A stretch of 64,000 nucleotides of DNA from Amaurobius ferox (GCA_951213105.1 OX578134.1:141114706-141178705); one strand, 5' to 3'; counted from the stretch's first letter, positions 1 through 10,720 are shown. Notes: a model not told the origin generated them from the sequence alone. Numbers and translations are program-made.

Positions 1-650
1 TAATATTGGATCACCACAAATGAATTGAGCTTCGTGTAAAAGTCAAATGAAGAGACATCTCTTTCCTCAGAAGTTCTCTTTATTTACAGTCGCCGTCACT
101 TCACCCTCGTACATCCAAGATTCTCCGTAATGGAGATCCAAAGGCATTTTAACGTTACATGATTACAGGCATAAGATTTCTGGTATAAGTTCCACAAATA
201 TCGGAACATAGCATCGTTTTGCTAGATAGAGTTCTCTCTACAGAAATCAGAATCAAACTCTCACATCTCGCTGAGATCTTCTGTCTAAAATCTGCTCTGC
301 ACAGCTCTTTATAGTCCCATTAATGAGAACACTTACAAAAACCCGTGATCTCCTTCACATATACTTCTGAGGACACTTATCTAGTTTCCCGAGACTTGAT
401 AGTGGAATGGTTTACATCATTATATGCACTTGACTCTATACCGAACTCGCGAAGCTGTCGTCCTTCTCATTACCAAGATACTTATCCGATACTTATATCC
501 GTTCCCACGTTGATATTTACGTGATTACTGCCCCTATATGGTCTAATTTCATGATATGAAGAGTTTCTCGAGTATTAACCTCTTACCAGTGCTTATAGCT
601 TAGGCTCTCCATTCTTTCAACATGGTTTATCATTAACTTTTATGGCTCCT
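1..650 (-). other. Possible LTR-like block (uncertain)
   Basis: No coding sequence is visible. Read on the minus strand, the block has a TATAAAG box (complement of 307-313) followed about 230 bases later by an AATAAA signal (complement of 79-84), the U3-R-U5 spacing of a retrotransposon LTR. No terminal TG/CA pair, target-site duplication or adjoining gag/pol sequence could be fixed, and the block runs off the window edge. It could equally be unrelated intergenic DNA. Confidence 0.22.
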
Positions 651-756
651 CACTGGATAAGGACTTCAATTAATGTTAAGAGCCAAGAATGTCGGCGACG
701 TTCTTAGAAACTAAAGTCTTCTCTGATATAGAAAAGTTTAAAATCGAAAAATATGT

Positions 757-759
<3 letters not shown>

Positions 760-822
<63 letters not shown>
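760..822. repeat. (TA)n microsatellite left of the Naiad composite
   Basis: Uninterrupted TA dinucleotide run of about 60 bases. It lies about 100 bases outside the left end of the inverted Naiad pair and mirrors the (TA)n tract at the right end. Confidence 0.95.
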
Positions 823-825
<3 letters not shown>

Positions 826-1225
826 AATATACGACAAGTGCTATACGCAATCACAAAGATGTAAATTAATATTACCAAGGAACAGGCGCAAATGCTGCTC
901 TTTAATCCGAAGTAAATATGCAATTGAAATAAAAAAAGAGGATAAAGTTCAATGGCGGGGAAACCAAATACAATGCATGCAATGGCAGAGGAGGATGGCG
1001 ACTCCTCAATCCCATTTAAAGCTGCTTTTCCTGCCCGGGCAAACGTCACGGAACCAATGCATTGCAAAGGTTGATCCCCCATACGTGCCTAGTCAGAAGC
1101 ACCCAAACATGGAGAAACAGACCACCGAGAATGGAAGTCAAGAAACGTTCAAATGAAGAAACACAAAATGTCCTATTATATAAATAACTATGCGCATGTG
1201 CAACTCTTCAAGTGATATGCAGAAA

Positions 1226-3282
1226 CTATCCCAATTCAGCAGAATCCCTTTTGAATGAATTTGCTTCATTTTTATTGTTGAAAAATGAATTATAATATTT
1301 CTTCAGGAAATTAACTGGGTAATTCTTTCTTAATGCTTCTAATATTATCCCCTTGTTACTGGATATGCTATCCTTTGCTAAAGGGTTGCAAATTTGGTTT
1401 CTTTTGATATGTATCAAAAATATATTTCTAAAAAAAAATCTTGAAAGGTTCGTTTTCCAATTGATGATATGGTTAATTTTTATTCCATAACTTGTTCTTT
1501 TGTCGTTTAGACTCGTATAAATTCCATTCCTTGTATAGTACTTAATGGTGATATCCAAGAAATTCACCGATCCATCCTCTGCTCGTTTATTTTCAACCAA
1601 TTCCAAGGCATTGGGGTAAAAATCGAATTCCAATACTGGTGCATTTTCATAATATCCATACATCACATCATCAACATAACGAAAGTACGGTATCTCATAT
1701 AATAGGTGTGTTCCATGCTCATATTTAGTGAGATATATGTCAGCCAATATTGATGATCAACCTCCTCCCGTTGGAATTACTTTAATCTGTTTATAATAGC
1801 ACTTTCCGTCAAAAAGTATATTTTCCCTCAAAACCAGATTGATAAGGTCCATATATTTTCGATATGTAATGTACTCTTTCAAATCATGTAACTCATGTAA
1901 TTCCTTCAATATAAGGTAAAGTTGTGCAATATCAATATTATTGAAAAGATCGCGAAAATCATAACTTTTGAATCGCAATTCCTTGTCACAGAATTTAAGT
2001 CCTTTAATGACATCGTGGCTGTTCTTGATAATAACAGTTCCCTGCTTTTGAAAGTGAATAATGACTTGCTTTAGGATATTTAAAAGTTTTAAGTTAGCAA
2101 TGGTCAAATAAATTCCGCATCCTACGGTGACAGTGCGGAATTTAACGAGTTCCTTATGCATCTTTGATATAAGCACTAAATAAGGGAACTTAACATTTTT
2201 AAGATCAATATCAATTCTTTGTATAAGGCTTTGATCCGATTGGTCAATGTTTTACTATTATGTGATACCAATGTATACATATCCTGATCAAGGTAACATT
2301 TCGAAATTTTCCATATAATATTTTTTACAGGTAAATGCGTAATTAGCCACGATTTTTATCTGTGTAAGTGATTACAAAGCTATCTCTGATGTTTGAGATT
2401 GATCTAGGTATGGAGGATACTTTTGTATTTCGGCATCTCTTTTGATAGTACAATTTGAAACCATTAATAAAATGATATCTCCTTTCATCAAATGTCTGAA
2501 CAGGAACACAGAATTTCACAGCTAAACGGTAATTGAATTGATTCAGATCGTTATGAAAATCATCACATACACTCTCAAATTCTTGTTCTCGAAACTTAGT
2601 TCCCAATTTAAAAATACTTTTAGTTGTTGGTCTTCAATAAAATTTAAGTTTCCTGTAATAATATGTTTGTGATATGGGTCACTATATACACTGTTCTTGC
2701 AATTACACTCTTCCACATCATACAACGAGGCATTTTAACATATATGACTATAGTTGTATATTTTTTGCCGTTAGTACAAACAAAACGGCAATTTAATTTA
2801 ACTGTAATAAAAGGGATTGGTAAAAATTTATTAATTCCATTCAAAATAGAAATGAAAGGAATTCTGTCAAAAATGTTGTTTTTAAAAGTAGTCATAAAAA
2901 ATTCCTTTGTAATTATGTTCTGTTTTTGAGGGTTCAATTCAATACGATGCTTACTGGCCTTTAACTTAATCATATCCAATACCATAGCCATAAATTTACA
3001 ATTCTCCTCCGTATGTTCATGAGGTTCAGTAGAAGTATATTGCAACACATATTGCCATATTCGTGGCAGATATTTAAGTCTTATTCCATAAATAACGTTT
3101 TTAATCCAACTTATATTAGTTGTTGTTGTTGTTGTTGAGACCCAGACCGTCCGACCTACCATATTAGTTGTTGTGTCATTTTTGAATTTTTCGATAAATC
3201 TTTGGATCTCTTCTACCGTACGTTTATAACTGATCTTTCTGTGTTTTTTTTCCCCTCTATGCCAGCGATGGGTTTTTGCAAT
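1226..3282 (-). pseudogene. Naiad ORF, left arm: linker + CxC + RT, with in-frame UGA, frameshifted
   Basis: Read leftward, the copy begins inside the protein just after the nuclease domain (THRWHRG motif near 3265). It continues through a roughly 170-residue linker, then a CxC motif (ECNC, near 2710) followed by HIITGNL, and the RT domain. The RT shows motif A (DFRDLFNNID), motif B (IPTGGG), motif C (RYVDD, near 1675) and a downstream NFLDITI block, and ends at a TAG (1226-1228). A UGA at 1757-1759 interrupts motif B exactly where the right arm has a TGC cysteine codon, and the frame continues unchanged after it. Frameshifts lie near 2606 and 2340 (both shared with the right arm), near 2190 in an A run (this arm only) and near 2725. 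A 34-bp SINE fragment sits in the linker. UGA may be a selenocysteine codon or a simple stop; the copy is dead either way. Confidence 0.8.
3127..3160 (-). mobile_element. 5'-truncated SINE tail fragment inside the left-arm Naiad ORF
   Basis: These 34 bases match the 3' end of the SINEs at 16.1 and 56.4 kb (GGTCGGACGGTCTGGGTC plus a CAA-type tail). They are flanked by a 14-bp direct repeat, atattagttgttgt, at 3113-3126 and 3161-3174, the target-site duplication of retroposition. SINE plus one duplication add 48 bases, so the host frame is not disturbed. Confidence 0.8.
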
Positions 3283-3333
3283 ATTAAAGGGTATTTGTAA
3301 CATCGACACACAGTTACCCTGGTTTTTTTCGAG

Positions 3334-5461
3334 ATGACAACTATAAAACATTTCTTCAGATCTACTGAGTGTACACCACAAGTGACAGTGACACCTACAA
3401 AAAACGTACGTAATGTGGTTTATAACGACACAATCCAAAACGGATCTCATTTTTTAAATTCTTACTATAGCCATTATCGTAGAATGAGTAATTGTAGATT
3501 TAAAAAGTTCGCATCTAAGAGATGCAAACTATGTCCTGTAGCTGACCCCTTGCAAATCATCGACAAAGACCATGGGTATAGAATGTTTAGTAAAACCTAT
3601 AACACCATATACTGTATTACATGTCTATCTTGTCAAACTAAGTATATCGGACAAACTAAAAATCCTTTGTATATTAGAATTAACTTACACAGAAGTCAAA
3701 TTGGAAAATCCCTGAAACATGCGATAACGGTTTCTAACCAGGAATTAAGACATTTTCAGAATCATGATTTTACAAAGATCGCAGTTACTATACTTTATAT
3801 AGCACCCAGGCTTCAAGAAAGATTATGGTGGGAGAGTACACATATTAAACAGTACAATACAGCCTACCCATATGGGCTCAACACTGTAATTTACAATGAG
3901 ACCTTCAATATGGAATATTGCAGTAATGATAAAACACAGCCAGTGTCAAGAACTTTTTCTCAAAGCAAAACCCATCGCTGGCATAGAGGGAAAAAACACA
4001 GAAAGATCAGTTATCACAAACATATTATTACAGGAAACTTAAATTTTATTGAAGACCAACAACTAAAAGTATTTTTAAATTGGGAACTAAGTTTCGAGAA
4101 CAAGAATTTGAGAGTGTATGTGATGATTTTCATAACGATCTGAATCAATTCAATTACCGTTTAGCTGTGAAATTCTGTGTTCCTGTTCAGACATTTGATG
4201 AAAGGAGATATCATTTTATTAATGGTTTCAAATTGTACTATCAAAAGAGATGCCGAAATACAAAAGTATCCTCCATACCTAGATCAATCTCAAACATCAG
4301 AGATAGCTTTGTAATCACTTACACAGATAAAAATCGTGGCTAATTACGCATTTACCTGTAAAAAATATTATATGGAAAATTTCGAAATGTTACCTTGATC
4401 AGGATATGTATACATTGGTATCACATAATAGTAAAACATTGACCAATCGGATCAAAGCCTTATACAAAAGAATTGATATTGATCTTAAAAATGTTAAGTT
4501 CCCTTATTTAGTGCTTATACCAAAGATGCATAAGGAACCCGTTAAATTCCGCACTGTCACCGTAGGATGCGGAATTTATTTGACCATTGCTAACTTAAAA
4601 CTTTTAAATATCCTAAAGCAAGTTATTATTCACTTTCAAAAGCAGGGAACTGTTATTATCAAGAACAGCCACGATATCATTAAAGGACTTAAATTCTGTG
4701 ACAAGGAATTGAAATTCAGAAGTTATGATTTTCGCGATCTTTTCAATAATATTGATATTGCACAACTTTACCTTATATTGAAGGAATTACACGAGTTACA
4801 TGATTTGAAAGAGTACATTATATATCGAAAATATATGGACCTTATCAATCTGGTTTTGAGGGAAAATATACTTTTTGACGGAAAGTGCTATTATAAACAG
4901 ATTAAAGGAATTCCAATGGGAGGAAGTTGCTCATCAATATTGGCTGACATATATCTCACTAAATATGAGCATGGAACACACCTATTATATGAGATACCGT
5001 ACTTTCGTTATGTTGATGATGTGATGTATGGATATTATGAAAATGCACCAGTATTGGAATTCGATTTTTACCCCAATGGCTTGGAATTGGTTGAAAATAA
5101 ACGTGCAGAGGATGGATCGGTTAATTTCTTGGATATCACCATTAAGTACAATACAAAGAATGGAATTTATACGAGTCTAAACGACAAAATAACAAGTTAT
5201 GGAATAAAAATTAACCATATCATCAATTGGAAAACGAACCTATCAAGATTTATTTTTAGAAATATACTTTTGGGACATTTCAAAAGAAACCAAATTTGCA
5301 ACACTTTAGCAAAGGATTGCATATCCAGTAACAAGGGGATAATATTAGAAGCATTAAGAAAGAATTACCCAGTTAATATCCTGAAGAAATATTAGAATTC
5401 CTTTTTCAACAATAAAAATGAAGCAAATTCATTCAAAAGGGATTTTGCTGAATTGGGATAG
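3334..5461 (+). pseudogene. Naiad ORF, right arm: GIY-YIG endonuclease + RT, CxC linker deleted
   Basis: The frame opens at ATG 3334. A Cys pair (RCKLCP, about residue 66) precedes a GIY-YIG domain: TIYCI and KYIGQT form the two-strand core, an Arg follows in RINLHR, and the catalytic-type Glu (RLWWES) and Asn (YGLN) follow further on, so the expected active-site residues are all present. After a basic stretch (near 3985) the frame jumps directly to HIITGNL near 4015, an in-frame loss of about 168 codons relative to the left arm, with 3-bp TAT microhomology at the joint. RT continues in another frame from 4080 and a third from about 4337. Motif B is MGGSCSS (TGC at 4928-4930) and motif C RYVDD (near 5009). 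A premature TAG at 5393 precedes the shared natural TAG at 5459-5461. The GIY-YIG enzyme would nick target DNA and the RT would copy the element RNA there. Confidence 0.85.
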
Positions 5462-5762
5462 TTCCTGCATATCACTTGAAGACTTGCACATGCGCATAGT
5501 TATTTATATAATAGGAGATTTTGTGTTTCTTCATTTGAGCGTTTCTTGACTTCCATTCTCGGTGGTCTGTTTCTCCATGTTTGGGTGCTTCTGACTAGGC
5601 ACGTATGGGGGATTAACCTTTGCAATGCATTGGTTCCGTGAGCGTTTGCCCAGGCTGGAAAAAGCAGCTTTAAACGGGATTGAGGAGTCGCCATCCTCCT
5701 CTGCCATTGCATGCATTGTATTTGGTTTCCCCTCCATTGAACTTTATCCTCTTTTTTGATTT

Positions 5763-5765
<3 letters not shown>
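5462..5765 (+). repeat. Naiad 3' region / pseudo-LTR arm, inverted copy at about 925-1225
   Basis: About 300 bases after the RT stop are repeated in inverted orientation at the left end, ending in a T-rich CCTCTTTTTT just before the (TA)n tract. A TTATTTATATAATAGG stretch (about 5502-5517) and the similarity to the fragment at 35.8 kb suggest this carries the element's promoter or pseudo-LTR. Short open frames here are not conserved as protein and are not genes. Confidence 0.7.

Positions 5766-5766
<1 letters not shown>

Positions 5767-5811
<45 letters not shown>
5767..5811. repeat. (TA)n microsatellite right of the Naiad composite
   Basis: About 44 bases of TA abut the 3' end of the right-arm Naiad. 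Confidence 0.95.
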
Positions 5812-5814
<3 letters not shown>

Positions 5815-5951
5815 ACAAATGTAAAGTATTCTGAGATAGCTATATGAAAAAAATTTCTCATACGTAAAATATGCAAACATGGCGCTAAGCTGCCCTTGTA
5901 CACATTTACAAATATATTTTCCAAAAAGAATACCTAAATGTATTCTTTTTG

Positions 5952-6025
<74 letters not shown>
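5812..6025. repeat. Short spacer with palindrome, then (TA)n at 5954-6025
   Basis: The spacer holds the motif ggcgctaagctg (5881-5892), whose reverse complement also occurs near the 3' end of the second Naiad (about 13604) and is approached at 36106. It also holds a perfect 12-bp hairpin (arms 5921-5932 and 5941-5952, 8-base loop). A 72-bp TA run then forms the target of the next transposon. The spacer may be an end remnant of another Naiad copy. Confidence 0.6.
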
Positions 6026-6346
6026 TAAGACAAAAAAGTCGACGCACCCCGCAAAATAATTGGATAATAATAAAACTATACATGCTAACACCTGTCGAAC
6101 GAATATGAAAATGATCGAAAATTCGCAGTCAATGAATGAATAGTCTGAAATACAGCGCATTAAAACTAAACTGAGCACCATGGTGGTGTATATAAGGAGC
6201 GAACCTCGATTTCAGGGACAAAAAGTGCAGTGGATTTCAATTGCGTTTACGTACCTTGATTGAAATAATGCCTCGCCGGCGAATTCGCGATCATTCCGAG
6301 TTTGTAGGAGTTTGAAAGAGGGCGTGCTGTCGGACTGCATGAGGCT

Positions 6347-8964
6347 CAGGGTGGTTCAAAATATTCAACTTCTTTAATTTTTCAGTTTCACCCCTTAAAT
6401 TTGTTCTATTTTAGGAAAAAATAATATCTGTAAAATTTTATTGCAATTGAATAATAATAACACGTGACGACGAGCATGCTTTTGCAGGGACAGTTTTTGT
6501 TTTCCCACCACTTAAGCTGTTCTCCCTTCTTGAATTATCTCACTGTTAGCTTAATGCAACGTTCTTGGAATGATACCAAAAACACAAATTAAAAATCTAC
6601 TATTGCAACAGTTTTATATTAGTCTGTAGCCACAACAGTGCCATAGACGAAAAAATTTCTGGAAAGGGAGAGGATTTCTCAAAAGGTCTAAATTTTAAAA
6701 ATGATATTTTACGTGTTTTTTAAAGTGCTAAGTGAGGAAATATGTCTGCTTCAAATTGTAAACATAGTACACTCTTTGAAGAAATAGAAATATTTCACTA
6801 CAATTTTTGTATTTTAAATTAAAAATAATTAAACCACTATATATATCCAATTATGATCTTTTGATTTTGTTCATGATCACAATCTGTAGACTTCAATGTT
6901 AATCCATTTTCATGTGAAATAGCAGCTATGGTCTGACTGTCATTTTCAATTTTACTTCCCTCCAGTTATAAAGGATAAAATATTACTCTGGATGTGGGAT
7001 CTTTTTTTGGCTGATTTCTAAGTGGACATTATGTCTAGGATGCTGGGTGGCCAGAATATTCAACTTTTTAAATTTATCAGAGGCATCCCTTAAAATTGTT
7101 TAGTGGTTAACAACTAATTTTGTAAAGATTTGCTGCATATAAATGATAAAAAGTGTTCCAGGTGCCGATTGTCTGATGTTATTTTTCTTTGTCATTGTTA
7201 GATTTACATGAAATTGAATAATATCAATACAAGAGTACAATAAAATACGTTTAGAACATTAGTATACTAAATACGCAATAGAACATTACTTCAAGTAAAA
7301 CTCTCTAATTTTTAAGAATAAATATTTCAAAAGATGGTATCGAGCATTATTTTTGGAATGTTTGTTTATTAAAGTCCAAAATACAACTTGTGTACAGATA
7401 ATGACAGAAATATCAACAAATGGAAAAAAAATTACAATCTCACTCAATTTTTTATTTGTAACAGTCTCCTTCTTCGCATCAGGATATCCATGTCTGTAGT
7501 CAATGACAAGTTGCAATAGAAATTATTTCTGGTGTTCATTTTTTGTTAGGATTTTGTTGTAGTCCTTTATCAACTTGATCCCTCTTTCAGTTATGTCATT
7601 GATCACCTTTAGTTGTTGCACAACTGAGGCTTTCTTATACACCTCACTTTCAGGCCACGAAGCTGGATCTATATTAAGGAAATCTGCGGAAATATTTTAA
7701 ATCTTTTAAAAAGTTGTTTGCTGTCTTCTGAAATGAAGCCCTCAATACACTTGTATATTAGTCGAGGAATTTCCTCACAGTATGATTAGCTCAGTATGAT
7801 TAGCTTAATTTAGTATGATTCGCTTGACAACCTTTTCTTGAGTACCGTCTTTCACTATATTCTGTACCATTTTTATTTTAGTTTCAACAGGTAAACTTTC
7901 ACCAAAAAAAATTAAAGCACAAGCATCTGGAGATAGATACCATAAATAACTATTGAGTTTGTTAATTATGATATGAAATATATCTAGATTCACATGTTCG
8001 TACTCAATGAGCTTTTTCAAAAACTGTATATTATGGTTGGGTACCTCTTGAGCTAAATGTGCTGTAAACCAAGCCGTAATATATATATTCTTACAAGAAA
8101 TATATATATATGTCAGAAATACCTTTCCATTTCTTGAAGATAAATTTAAATGCATCACGAGACAGTAATATTGAGAAGCAATAAAGTGTTTTTGCAAATC
8201 TATTGCGCTTTCTGGTATGCCCCTGGAGTTCGATTCAGTTTGTATTTTTTTCCAATGAACATTTTTGTAAACTCTAAGAATTCTTTATAATCATCTGAAG
8301 ATTATCAAGTTTGTAGGGGCTGCGTTATAATAGATGAAATTTCTGTTAGGTTTGAACATACATGAAACTTTACGAATATTATTTTCTTTCATACCAGACT
8401 TTAATTTTTTATTAATTTTAAACGATGTCTGTTGAAAGCGTTTGAAAATTTGCACTTATGGACCTGATGAAGAGGGCATTTTTAGCTGAAAAACACTTTT
8501 AAGTATGATTTTAAATGTATTATATCTGCAGGGAAGATATAAAGATCCCTTTCCAACATCTGGTCTAAAGAATTGACGCTTTCTTAGAACTTTTGGGGAA
8601 TCCCCTTTTCCAAAATTTTATTTCGGTTGTGGCACTGGCTAATCTGACATCTCCACTGGCTAATCTGAAGCTTGCCATTGGAGCTTTAAATTAGCAATAA
8701 AAGCTTCTGCATTGCAATAAAAGCTTTAAAAATTCGCGTGTTTGGCATTTTGCCAAGAATGTTACATTAAGCTAACAGTGAGATAGTTTAAGACAGAAAA
8801 AAAGCAGAAGTGGCGAGATAACAAAAGCTGTCCCTATAAAAACATGCCCGTCGGCACGCGTTTTTATCTTTCGATTGCAATAAAATTTTAGATATTATTT
8901 TTTCACGAAATGGAACAATTTCAAGGGGTGAGGTGAACGATAATTAAAAAACATATTTTCCCTG
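6347..8964. mobile_element. DNA transposon with about 215-bp terminal inverted repeats, nested in the Tc1 element
   Basis: The left end (CAGGG...) and the inverted right end (...CCCTG) match for roughly 215 bases, including CTCACTGTTAGCTTAATG near 6539 and its complement near 8768. A diverged copy of the terminal sequence also lies inside at about 7045-7165, suggesting two nested relatives or an internal duplication. A target-site duplication could not be defined with confidence, so the superfamily is open. Confidence 0.7.
7286..8197 (-). pseudogene. Remnant ORF of the nested transposon, unrecognised protein
   Basis: Minus-strand coding remnants in several frames: a block with WYLSPDACALIFF and a KMVQNIV helix (about 7850-8000), then ASWPESEVY, NDITERGIKLI and LLQLVIDYRHGYPDAKKETV (about 7450-7690). 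These look like the C-terminal half of one transposon-encoded protein broken by frameshifts and a TAA. I do not recognise the family. Position inside long inverted repeats makes a transposase or accessory protein likely; no catalytic motif was identified. Confidence 0.45.
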
Positions 8965-10022
8965 TGCAGTTTTGGACTTCCTGAGACTGGATGGGCACAC
9001 TGACGAATCGCTCGGCATTTGAGTAGAAGCGATACAGCAATTAGACGATGTTGGTACGAATGGGCGTGGAATGGCAGATTTCAGCGTCAAGCGAGCAGGA
9101 CGGTCTAGAGCGAAGACAGAACGGGAAGATAGACCGACTGTCAGAGCAGCTGTGACAACAAGAGATTCGTTGTTATCAACCATCCAACATGTGACAAACA
9201 CGGAAATGGCCACCCGGACCATTAATAGAAGACTGTGGGAGCGGAATATACTCGTGGCACCCATTACGCCGCCAACCACTGATCAGTATGCACCGCCAAC
9301 AGTGATGGCAATGGTACCGGGTCCGAGCAACGTGGAATTGTTCGGATTGGGAACGAATTGTCTTCAGTGATGAGTCCCATTGATGAGTGTCTGGAGACAG
9401 CTCGGACATCGTCAAGATCCTGCTCTTACTGCCACATGGCCCGACAACTGGGAGTTATGGTCTGGGGTGCCATTTCGTCTGATAGCCAGGCCCTTTTGAT
9501 AGTCCTTCGTGGCACCATCACAGCACAGCGATATATTGCCGATATTTTACGACCCGTTGTATTGCTATTCCTTTCGCGACAACACAGATTCACTTTTCAG
9601 CAAGATAATGCCAGGACGCACACGGCACGCCTCTCTATTGATTGTCTGGGTGCTTACGACATTCTTTCTTGGTCAGTCAGATCTCCAGATCTCTCGCCTA
9701 TTGAGCACATATGGGTTGAGATGGGAAATCGCTTGCCACCATTCCAGAATGTAGACGAAGTAGCTCGTCAATTGGATGTCATTTTTAACGACATCCCTCA
9801 GAACACTATCTGGCAAATTTATGCATCAATGCCATGTCGGGAAACAGCTTGTATCAAGGCCAGAGGTGGATCAGCGCCATATTGACGGGCTGACTTTGTG
9901 TAGATCTTTCACTGGAATAAATCATCCAATTGTTCTGAAATTCTAATCATTTCTTTTTATATACATCCACATTATACGTACCAACATTTGGATAATTCTT
10001 TCTTGGTGCATCGATTTTTTGT

Positions 10023-10023
<1 letters not shown>

Positions 10024-10060
<37 letters not shown>
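10024..10060. repeat. (TA)n microsatellite, right flank of the Tc1 element
   Basis: About 36 bases of TA; with 5954-6025 it represents the split target microsatellite. Confidence 0.95.
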
Positions 10061-10065
<5 letters not shown>

Positions 10066-10109
10066 AAATATCATTATCATTTGATAAATGTGGTGCTCAA
10101 GCTCTCCTA

Positions 10110-10720
10110 ATGATCAATGTTTTAAATCGATTTGCAACTCGCCATTTTAAAAACAACTCGGCGTGAAATTGCATAGAAACTATCATTTAATTAAACTAAT
10201 TGTACTTTAAATCAAAGAAAGTTCTTCCAAAATCCGATGAAACAGCCCAAACAAATGAACTTTTCTGAAAACAAATGAAGAAAAAGAAGGAATAAAATTC
10301 CAATCTCAAATAAGTAAGCGATTGTAACTTCTCTCTGCAACAAAATAAAACAAATGTGTCTCCAATACTGATTTTGAATTGTTTGGAAAGTAGTAAAAAT
10401 GAGGCTCTTTTATCCCTTTTTATAAAAATTTTCCAGAATAAACAAAGTAATATATAAAAAGGTGCATTTTCAATTTCGCTCCTGAGAGACTGCGCTGATG
10501 CTCCTGCAACTCACGTTGTCATAGAAACAACGCAATTCCTGTCCTTTTCGTGAAATGGAACTTTAAGCAAGGATTATTGAAAATAACACAATGATACTTT
10601 TCATATATTAAAAAGTCCATATATACTTTTAACAGAACTTTTTAAAGCCTCAAACACTTTACAATTTTACATCTATAATAAATAATTGATTTTATGTGAT
10701 TTTGTGTATATGTTGAGTAA
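10110..10720 (+). repeat. Dispersed repeat family A, copy 1
   Basis: First of nine copies of a non-coding family of at least 550 bp. Diagnostic blocks in order: a GAAATTGCA segment near 10167, AAGTAAGCGATTGTAACTTC (10312-10331), TGTGTCTCCAATACTGATTT (10356-10375), CTCCTGAGAGACTGCGCTGA and a GTTGTCATAGAAACAACGC box (about 10517). No ORF. The family is AT-rich with no clear terminal repeats; it could be a non-autonomous transposon. Confidence 0.65.

Larger units (their letters stand above)
925..5765. mobile_element. Head-to-head composite of two Naiad-type Penelope-like retroelements
   Basis: A minus-strand copy (about 925-3282) and a plus-strand copy (about 3300-5765) meet at their 5' sides, so the two halves form a large imperfect inverted repeat of high identity. 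Together they encode an N-terminal GIY-YIG endonuclease, a CxC linker and a telomerase-related RT. That domain order defines the Naiad/Hydra/Chlamys PLEs and is the reverse of canonical Penelope, where the nuclease is C-terminal. (TA)n flanks both sides. Complex inverted insertions and a bias for microsatellites are described for this clade. The left arm is 5'-truncated (no nuclease domain) and the right arm has an internal deletion, so neither is intact, but between them nearly every domain survives. Confidence 0.85.
6268..9885 (+). pseudogene. Tc1-like transposase, split and frameshifted
   Basis: The N-terminus (MPRRRIRDH, then a FERGRAVGL-like helix block in a shifted frame) lies at 6268-6346. 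The rest follows the nested insertion from about 8965 to the TGA at 9883-9885. The catalytic part is recognisable: VWGAIS, QQDNARTHTAR (second Asp), SPDLSPIEHIW (Glu of the DD34E triad) and the C-terminal KARGGSAPY typical of Tc1-family enzymes. Internal stops near 8985 and several frameshifts make it inactive. Its function would have been cut-and-paste transposition at TA sites. Confidence 0.85.
6025..10025 (+). mobile_element. Tc1/mariner-like transposon, interrupted by a nested element
   Basis: The terminal inverted repeats match over about 45 bases (left TTAAGACAAAAAAGTCGACG, right complement TAAGACAAAAAATCGATGCA) and the subterminal AATTGGATAAT also matches. Both ends join (TA)n, as expected for an element that duplicates TA. 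The transposase is split by a 2.6-kb insertion at 6347-8964. Without it the element is about 1.4 kb, a typical Tc1 length. Confidence 0.85.

Noticed and set aside
738..1082. Open frame with a long YIYIYI stretch on the minus strand
   Set aside because: Translation of the (TA)n tract and of the non-coding Naiad 3' region; no conserved protein. The same applies to the frames at 5906-6181 and 19977-20176.
2644..3450. A 268-codon minus-strand frame across the Naiad junction
   Set aside because: Its first 50 or so codons are antisense to the right-arm nuclease and the next part is the left-arm linker, so it is a chimera made by the inversion rather than one gene.
5500..5737. Two minus-strand frames of about 70 codons
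   Set aside because: They lie antisense in the Naiad 3' region; the inverted copy at 950-1150 has different reading frames, so they are not conserved as protein.
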